64,000 nt of DNA, from contig CM070512.1 of NCBI GenBank assembly GCA_036346375.1, positions 40,532,466 to 40,596,465 of the forward strand. The letters run 5' to 3'. This DNA is from Guadua angustifolia. Taxonomy: Eukaryota > Streptophyta > Magnoliopsida > Poales > Poaceae. Every line of letters begins with the position of its first letter. The first letter of the stretch is position 1. The notes beneath the pieces are model-generated. The model was given only the letters and a program-made list of their open reading frames with translations, did no database searches and was not told the origin of the DNA. Both the position numbers and the translations under genes were made by a program. Shown one piece after another: positions 55,610 through 64,000 of the stretch.

Positions 55610-57607
55610 TGTAACACACTGGCACCCCGTGCCCCGAATGTTACACCCTCTAGCACCAACAACTACAAATCGCTAAGAATAAATATTCGCAAAACAAGCG
55701 AACAACTAGGAGGTTGTCAAATTATTAAAAATTTCGGCAGCACCTCCCCTAAAAGTAGGACATCCACTCAGTAAACAGAAAACATTTACAGCTATAAGAT
55801 ATCATTCTAGCAGGTCCTTAGTTAATCAATCACACAACTAATAGAAATTAATCAACTCCACCACATAATTATTACAGGACAGGGACTCATTAAACATAAC
55901 CGCAAACAACCTTTTACACAAATTCTTCATGAGCTATTAAGATCAGAATTATAATCAATATGATGGAAAGGTTATGATGCAAAACGTGATTGTGCTACTA
56001 CCCCCATCCATGCATGCCGGTTTTAAGGTACCTGCAACAACACAACCAACAAGCGTGAGTCGATGACTCAGCAAAGTACACAAGAATAACAATTCCAATT
56101 TATCAGAAGTAAAACAAGAGCTTGACCGTAAGAGCAAGTAATACAATTGGAACAACAAGAAAAATTACGCATTTATACCTAGTTAAAGCAATAACTTGAC
56201 CATACCCAAAACAATTACAGTAAACAAGTCATCCACTTGATAATAAAACCATTCAACGCCCAAGAAGCTTTACTTAATTCTAAATCACAACGTTTCCCGA
56301 CTCAACTACCCCTTCTTGCAACTCAAACCATTTTCATCAATTGCATTTGAGTTTATAACTCGACTTCACTCCACGATATTCATACAACATAAATTATCAG
56401 GGCAAAGAGATGCACTTATTCATCAAATGCAAATCAATCTCCCCTTTTTGGGTTGAGTCCACGACTCAACCTTCAATTACCGCAATCACCACCCATATGT
56501 CACACCATTTACCACAACACTCATTATTAAAGATGCAATGCATATGAATGCTCTTTTCGATGCAATGCACATGAATGCTCTCTTCAATGCATGTACGCAG
56601 ATCGCTGAAAGTGCCCACCCGCGGTGTGCACCCTCACGCCCCTTCCATCCCGTGGAAGGTGCCTACTCTATCGTTCTCGCTCCCATTCACCTCGATGAAT
56701 GGGACTACGAGGTAGGACTTTCGTGTTCACTACGTGTGAACACAGAGGCCCGCATCAGAATGGGCCGCCTCTTCCTTTAATGAATGCACAATGCAATTTA
56801 CATGAATGAAGTGCAACCTTCATTCATCGCCAGCACAAACATAGCCGTAACCACATACATGAATATAGCCAAATTCTCACATTTCTAAGTCACTAGCGAT
56901 ACTAGTTTAATCAGATTCACCCATAAGGCATGGCAACTCTTAACAACATTTCTGTCATGCAACCACATCCTACGGCCACCGAGCCATGCTACCACAATAC
57001 ACTTGCAATTAAATGCTCACATAAACTAACTATATAAATGACTTAACCGCTAGAACCACACTCATGTTAGCCCCAATCACTCGAACAATATAGTCACTAC
57101 AAGCCACCTTACTAAAAACTCGGTCTCAATTAGAGCTCATCTAATTAACAGAGCAACAATTAAATTTAAGGAGCATTACATATGAACACACATCCGCACT
57201 CAATAACACGGTGTACCTGCAACCATTCCCTTAACCTTTTAATCATCATAAACATTTTTCATAAGATGAAGCACTTTCTAGTTATATTCAAGCAAAACTT
57301 ACCTTTTGCGTATTCATCGGCAATTACATACGTTAAGAGCAAACAATCGATTAATCCTCCTAGCCACAATCTAGGGAATGCACTTGCCTTTTACCGACGA
57401 AGAATGGAGTGGCATACGGATGAGGCCACTCCCGACAAAACATTCTCTGCAATTAAACAATAATCATCCAACTCAACTTTATGCACACTCGAAACACGCG
57501 ACAAAAGAAAACAACTCTTTTGCATGAGAACTAAGTCAATGAATAAGTAAAAACTTTACATAAGTTTTTTACATAACTAAATAATCTAGCATTTGGCATT
57601 TCAAGCA
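55610..57607 (-). mobile_element. Long Gypsy-type LTR, copy X3, left portion
   Basis: Starts TGTAACACACTGGCACCCC and follows the same landmarks as the other copies (CACTCAGYARACAGAAAAC near 55765, GGACTACGAGGTAGGACTTT near 56701, ACGAAGAATGGAGTGGC near 57399). It is interrupted at 57607 by copy X4 and probably resumes after 60731. More diverged than X1 and X4. Confidence 0.7.
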
Positions 57608-60600
57608 TGTAACACCCCGGCGCCAAACGCACCGCGAATGCTACCCAAAACTCTAAACACTCAACGACAACTCAACAGAATTGTCTAAAAACAACCGCTA
57701 TCCCTAAACCAGCTGAAAACCAAGTCAGCAACAAAAATTCAAAATTTCGGCATGACCTTCCTATAAAGGAGGACATCCACTCAGCAGACAGAAAGCAATA
57801 ACAGCATAAGTCAATTATTCAATCACGAAGCGACCTTCTAGCAGGTCCTTAGATATCAATCACACATTCGCTAATAAAAGATAAACTACGCGACGACAAA
57901 TAACATATTACAACCCCACTAATACAATTAGGCTTAATACATTAATTAAATGAGATGGCTACCGAAGTCGTGCACGTGCTTCTACTCCCAACCCGACGAG
58001 CCAACTTCAAGTACCTAAAACAAGAAACAGCAAGTGTGAGTCCAAGACTCAGCAAAGTGCGATCAAACATAAAAGTAATGAATTCGAGTAGAATACAACG
58101 ACTTCAAGACATACAGTAATAGTTCCTTTACTTAACATCCTTACATAAAGGGCGCAATTTGAATTCATATAACTTCAAAACGTAAGAACACGATTACTTC
58201 ACCATTTGCTATAACCATTATTTAATTGAAATTATCCAGTTAAAGAAGCAGAATCTAACCCTACTTACCACATCCAACTCAGAAACATAAATAACCTTAC
58301 TCATGCTTCAACAATCATTTCAGGATGAGTCCATGACTCAATACTCAACCTGCCATTTCCATTCTCATCAATTAACATTTACCAATTGCCACACACAATG
58401 CAATGCTTTTATGCTCACCCTTTTTCTCATGAATCATAAAATGAATGCACCATGCATGCTCATAATGCACATTGTCATAGCGTATACCGGTATAGCTGAG
58501 TGCACACCCGCTCGTGTGCACCCTCAATCCCACCCATCCGTGGCGGGGCCTACTCTTCTCGACCAGCTCCCATTCACCTCGATGAATGGGACTACGAGGT
58601 AGGACTTTTGTGCTCACTACGGGTGAGCACCGAGGCCCGATCAACATGGGACGCCTCGCTCATCATGAATGCACAATGCAATTTACATGAATGAATTGCA
58701 ACACTTCATTCATCGCCAACTCCAACATAGCCGTAACCACATACATAAATATAGCCAAGTTCTCACAATCCCAAATACTAGCGGTACTAGTACAATCAGA
58801 TTCAACCATAAGGCATGGCAACTCATAACAACGTTTCTATCATGCAACTACATCCTCTGACCCACCGAGCCATGCTCACACAATACACTTATGTTAAATG
58901 CTCACAAAAGTTTATCCTTATAAAAGACTTAACCATTTGAACCAATCTCATATTAGTCCCAACTCCCAATCACTCAAATAATATACGCACAAAAGACAAC
59001 CTTTCTAAAAGCTTGATCTCCATTAGAGTTCATCTAACTAACGAGCAACAATTAAATTGAGGAGCATCAAATATAAACACACATCCACACTCGATAACAC
59101 GGTGTGCTTGCCTTCATTCCTTAACCTTTTAATCATCATAAACATTTTCATAAGGGGCGACTTTCTAGTTACATCCAAGCAAGGCTTACCTCTTGCGTAT
59201 GCATCGGCAATTACTTACGCTAAGAGCAAACACTTGATTAATCTTCCTAGCCACAATTTAGGGAATGCACTTGCCTTTTACTGACGAAGAATGGAGTGGC
59301 ACGCAAAGATGAGGCCACTCCTCCTGAAATCAGAAATCAAACATAGATACAAATTACCAATCAAACAATCAATCAACCGCCACACAGAACCCTTGTGTAT
59401 CTAAATCCCCATGGGTAGCTTTACTTAACAATGACTAGGGGTATTACACCAACTTAAGCAAACTTTGATTACCAACATAGATATTTCCTCTAAGCAAGCC
59501 CTAAGAATTCATATTCTTCAGGTCAATTAAGTGTGTATGAGTATATATATATATAACTGCATGCATACCCTGATATTTCCATTTACTCTATGATAAGGAA
59601 GAATGATACCAAAAGAATATGGCAGTCAAGCATTCCATTGAGAGATTAAAACTAAAACCTATCAAATTAAACCATTCGTCTCCTAACTTTCCTTCTTCAC
59701 TACCCTTGCAAAGAATAAGGTGCCAAGTGTTATTTTATTATTCCTCTCATTATAGTCTAGTATAAATTAATGCAAGTCACTTTATTACTTTAAAACCCAT
59801 GATAACAACAAGATAAAAAGTTAATTTCAAGTCATGCTAACCAATTACGTAAGACCATTACATGAGACATTCTTAATCGCACATATAATTAATGAAAGGA
59901 GAACACCAACACATATATCAAATTGGGATCTTATACATAACCATGCCATGAGCTCACACGTAAATTAATGCCATTAACATCATGCTTCTCAATCATGCTA
60001 GGCATTTCATCGAGCACCATATAGGCAAGCAAATCCCCCAAGTTCAAAGCTTGCTCATGGATCCATGGAGGAAGGAGGTGCCACCACGGATGGAGCAATA
60101 GGGGACTCGAGCGCGCCACGGCAGACTTGGCAGAGGGCCGGGCAAGCACCGGCGGATCGAGGTAGCCATGGCCATCGGGCGGCGGCAGTGGTGGCGCTCT
60201 CTCTTCTTTGGTGGGCAATCACTTCTTTGTCGAGCCAGGAGGAAGTCGGCTCGAGGGAGGAACCAGGGCGACAGCGAAGACTCGGTGGCTCGGCAGCGAG
60301 GGGCGGGATTCGGCAGAGCGGCAAGACTCGACAGGGGTAGGCCTTTGGCGGCACTTCGGCAGAGTGGGCGTGAGGCGCCGCAGGAGAAGAGCAAAGCACG
60401 TGGGAGGGAGGAAGGAAGGCGCGCCAGCTCCCCTAGAAGCAGCCGGCTAGAGAAAAATGAAGGAGGCGCCTGCAGCTTGGCAAAGAAAAAATCGCAAGAA
60501 GCTGGCTTGGCAGGAGCATTTCCAGCCACTCATTTGGAAGAGAGAGAGATGAGGTTAGGAAAAGTAGGTGGAGAGAGGAATTTCCAAATATACCCCTCCC

Positions 60601-60731
60601 AAAACCTAAAACCTCTAATCCTAACCCCTCCAGATGTCCAGCCTCCTCGGAGATCACCTGCCAGACGGGCCCAGCTCAACCGACTGAAGGCACAAAAATT
60701 TTGGGGCGAGGTTTCGCAATATTACAAAGCA
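57603..60731 (-). mobile_element. Complete long solo LTR, copy X4, target duplication AAGCA
   Basis: The element runs 57608-60726 (3.1 kb), from TGTAACACCCCGGCGCC to GCAATATTACA. The perfect 5-bp duplication AAGCA lies at 57603-57607 and 60727-60731. TG...CA tips and a 5-bp duplication identify an LTR. The absence of gag or pol makes it solo. The GC-rich block at 60060-60530 with ORFs on both strands is read as the transcribed leader in minus orientation, next to a TATATTTGG box near 60586-60594. Elements of the Tekay/Del group have LTRs of this length, but the lineage is not proven. Confidence 0.88.
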
Positions 60732-61488
60732 TGCATGTTCATTTAATCCACATCATCAAACACCTGGATAATCTTGCTAAGAATAGAGGATTTAGTTCTA
60801 TCAAATGATTCTGATTGCTTGCTCTCGTGTTTCCCATATGAATTTCAGTACTTACCTTTTCTTATTGCATGCTTTCTATTTGAGTAACCATAACCGGTAT
60901 GGCAGAACCCATTTATATTCAGATTGAGTTGAGTGAATCAAAAAGGTATTGAGGGTCAGAGTATAGCGACACCTTGATAATTATGGAATGATACTCAATC
61001 GACAGAGTAATCATGACAGGAAGAAATCTTGAATATTTCTATCCTTTATTAAACAAACATTGAATACATACACGGCTCCCTGAGTCTAAACTTCAAAAAT
61101 AACAAAGATGCATATCCTTAACTTAATGTCAAGACATCAAGATCAATCATCTGGATCTTGCAACCCAAATCAAATAATAAAGCAGAACACAAGAATACAT
61201 GCATAGCCTTGGCTCATCATTTAAGTGCATACAATCCTAGTTACTTTGAGCAGGAATTACAATATTTGAATCATGAAAGGGCAAAATCTAAAGCATGCAG
61301 CCATCGGTTTGACCCAAATAAACTAAGTATCATCTCAGGCACCAAACTACATAGAATTATTGCCAACAAAACAAGGTATAAATGAACATATAAGCGACTG
61401 CGCTAATACATATTTGGACACATAACAATTTCATACTCACAAATCTCCAGTTTTGATAATCAAGCATACAAAAATAAAGATCCCAAAG
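60732..61488. other. Probable remainder of copy X3 and flank, no gene
   Basis: AT-rich, with ATTTGAGTAACCATAACC-like words. No coding region or clear LTR end was found. Confidence 0.35.
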
Positions 61489-64000
61489 TGTAACATCCCA
61501 AAATTTCATTTCAAAAATAGGATAAAAAAATATTTTAAATTATTATTTTATTGGTTGTCTCAAGTTATTTGTCTCCTCTTTATTTTCTGGATTTCTCTAG
61601 AGTTCAAAAGAAAAAGACTTTTGCCTATTTTTAGAAAAACTTAAAACTATTTCCTTAAAAAAAAATAAAACCCCTATTTAAGTTGGAATTAATTTTTTAA
61701 AAAAAATTTCACAAGAAACTTCGTGAATTTTCCATTATTTGTTAAATCCCGATTTCAAAACCTTTCCAAAAGTCTCATCAATTAAAAATATGGTTTGGAG
61801 ACAAAATAAAAGATTTAGTTTTGCTAAAACTATCTTAATTAATATATGTAAACCTAAGGGAATTTCTGTGAAATTTCCTACATTTGTCAAATTATATATT
61901 TTCTAAAGCCTTTTACTTAAAGCTTTAACAAAATAAAAATATATGTTGATATAAAAATAAAATATTTTGTGGTACCAAAATATTTTAGTTGATCTCAAAA
62001 TGTCCTAATTAAACTCCCTGAATTTTCTTAGAATTTTTGGGGTTGTTTTAGTATTTTGCAAATTAAAAGATATTAAAAACGAAATAAAAGTATTTACTGT
62101 ACATGAATAAAATTATTAATTTATGAAATAATATTTTATTTGTGTTACTAAGGCTGTGAGTGACGTTCCAGATTTTTTCCGGATTTTGAACCGTCTGTTG
62201 CTATTTATTTTGATTTTATTGGTTAATTCGGATTAAATAAACAGTAACACTACAGTAATTCCGGCAGTTTCTAGTCAGTTTCCAGTCATAACTCCGGCGA
62301 GCGTTTCCCAACGATCCGCTGGTCCGATCGCCCTATAAATTGAACCACAGATTCTTACGTGCGTTATCTTTACAACCCATTTGGAATTTTCCCCATCGGA
62401 GTTCGATATCTCCCTGCGTGAGCTATTTTTTTCAACTCCAGCGAAAATTCGGCGAGCTCTCCTGGTCACTCCCGAACTTATTTTGATCTGAAATTTTTAC
62501 CAGATCTTCTTATTATTGTCCTCTACCTCCAGTAAAATCAGATTTTGCAAAAACCTAACAGAGAATCTTCGGCCACCGATTTCTTTCCCAACTCCGGCGA
62601 GCTTTTCCTGTTGATCTATTGCTCCTTTGTAGCTGAAAATTGAACCCTAGACGACTATACTTATTCTCCACATCATACTCAAAGATCAGCTTCAGAATCA
62701 CAACGGATCTCCCTCGGCAAGCCTTCTTCCCCAACTCCGGTGAGAACTTCGACGAGCTCTACCGGACTCTGCCGAACTCCGTTCATCCTCAAATTTCTTG
62801 TGGAGCACCCCCATGATGGTTGTAACACCTCTGTGAAACAGTTTTGAAAGATTTCAAACGGCGCACCGAGGCAGTCAGCCGCCCCCAACATCGGCCTGTT
62901 TTGGCATCGCGTTCCCCGTCAACTCGTCGACTCTTTTCAAGATCTGTCTATGTCACGTCATGCCTCAAGGTACCCTCTGTCTTCCATCCAAATTTGGTAC
63001 AATTTCATTCACTGGATCAAAAGTTATGGCCGTCCAAAGATCAAATCTTGTCGAGCCCGTTCTCCCTTGTTTCGCGAAGTTTGGCCATGAAATTTTATGG
63101 TAGACTCCTTGATATCCCCTACATGGTGCTCACCCTAACCCATGGTTTTGACCTCGTGATTTTGCGATAAAATTCCTTTCTCCGATCGATCGCGTTGCGA
63201 CACAGCAGAAAACTTCGCCGCGTTCCCGCTGATCCGTAAAGTAAAAATCCGATCTCTTCATGTCATATCGTGTTCTAGGTCTCAGTAGGCTCTCTGAATT
63301 TTTTTGTAATTTTTCATTCATTATTCTAGTAGTTATGGCTATTAGATCTATTAGTCAGAACAACCGTTAATCGGCAGCTTATGATTAATCCGTTGGGTCG
63401 CCGCCAAATCCGCTTATACCGTTGAGTTCAGACGCCACGCTCTACACCGTGCTCACCCTACCTTTGCCATTCCACCGTCCGAAAATTTTAATATTCATTT
63501 CGCGTCGGTTTCGCCGCCGCTGCATCGCTTTTGTCGCTAAACATCCTAGTTCGCTGGCCGAGTCCTCCCGCCCAAAGGGTCGTTACCCTACTGTTTTGGC
63601 CATCCTTCGAGTTCATTTGGTCTCCATTTGCCGTCAAAGCCTTAATCTAAAACCTACCCGCATCGCCGCCTTCGCCGCTAATCGCCCATCGTTAATCGCC
63701 CGCCGCTAACGCTTTCGCCGTTAACGCTCCATCGCTAACGCCCGCCGTTAACGCTTTTGCGCAATGTTTCATCATTAACGCTCGCCGTTAACGCCCCATT
63801 GTTAACGATTTGCTCTCATTATCATTGCCATCGCATAGGTGCATGCAAGTGAAAGCCCTAGTGCGATGTCATCACCTTTTCTATCGCTTTATTGTGATCT
63901 AGCTCATCACGTTGAGTTCAGCCTTGTATTCCTGTCATCACCGTCTCGTCGTCATCGAGTCCTGTTTCCGATGTAAGACTAACCTCTAGATCGAACCGTA
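61489..64000 (+). mobile_element. Start of another Gypsy-type LTR, running off the window
   Basis: Begins TGTAACATCCCAAAATTTC, a form common to long grass Gypsy LTRs. An A/T-rich U3-like part (61489-62270) is followed by a mixed leader-like part with repeated AACTCCGGCGAGC/ACTTCGACGAGC phrases (62290, 62590, 62735). GTTAACGC-type words cluster at 63700-63810. The right end is not in the window. Short ORFs have no recognisable domain. Confidence 0.5.
63660..63815. repeat. Irregular GCCGTTAACGC repeats
   Basis: GTTAACG or GCTAACG recurs at least eight times at 9-25-bp spacing within the leader-like part of the LTR. The core GTTAAC is palindromic. Confidence 0.6.

Overview
The window reads as repeat-dense DNA from a grass nuclear genome. 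The support is indirect but consistent: plant CACTA (En/Spm) TNP2 and Ulp1-type ORFs, Tourist-like and Mutator-like MITEs, Gypsy LTRs with grass-type ends (TGTAACACCCCGGCGCC, TGTCGG...CCGACA), an L1-type LINE, a 5S rRNA-derived sequence and a fragment of a plastid-type monothiol glutaredoxin. The species cannot be fixed from sequence alone. I see no intact host gene; every recognisable coding region is broken, truncated or part of a transposon. A 100-base run of N at 18759-18858 is an assembly gap.

Layout. 1-3266: antisense Gypsy gag with its leader/LTR and a GC-rich ~110-bp tandem repeat. 3267-8915 (block A): a CACTA TNP1/Ulp1-like pseudogene, CACTA subterminal repeats ending at 6079, then an anonymous module carrying a TATA-like site. 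8918-16716: AT-rich DNA with a CACTA right end (10028), MITEs, decayed tandem repeats, a Copia remnant and further promoter-like modules. 16717-20969: a long-LTR fragment, the gap, and a second Gypsy LTR. 21226-26330: a glutaredoxin/LINE chimeric retrocopy (22159-23397, 16-bp target duplication) and a 5'-truncated LINE (23811-26316, 12-13-bp target duplication). 26683-31985: a CACTA-like element carrying 5S rRNA-derived sequence, itself split by a 4-kb non-autonomous LTR retrotransposon with a perfect GTACT target duplication. 31993-36200: two tandem copies of another anonymous module. 36246-37000: Tourist-like MITEs and a palindrome array. 37080-43073: a CACTA TNP2 transposase on the minus strand, cut in two by a 3.4-kb solo LTR. 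43152-44844: CACTA subterminal repeats. 44845-47465: partial copies of the block A module. 47466-53862 (block B): second copy of block A, with a better TNP1/Ulp1 gene. 53871-55609: solo LTR, foldback element, (AT)n and a membrane-protein-like gene fragment. 55610-61488: two long LTRs of one family, one nested in the other. 61489-64000: start of another Gypsy-type LTR that runs off the window.

How it fits together. The window is a layered record of transposition. Shared flanks show that blocks A and B were duplicated after a CACTA insertion, and that the tandem C1/C2 modules were duplicated before a MITE and a LINE fragment entered one of them. The most notable items are the glutaredoxin-LINE chimera, the 5S sequence inside a CACTA-like element, and the abrupt change in divergence inside the A/B duplication, which may be an assembly-quality artefact.
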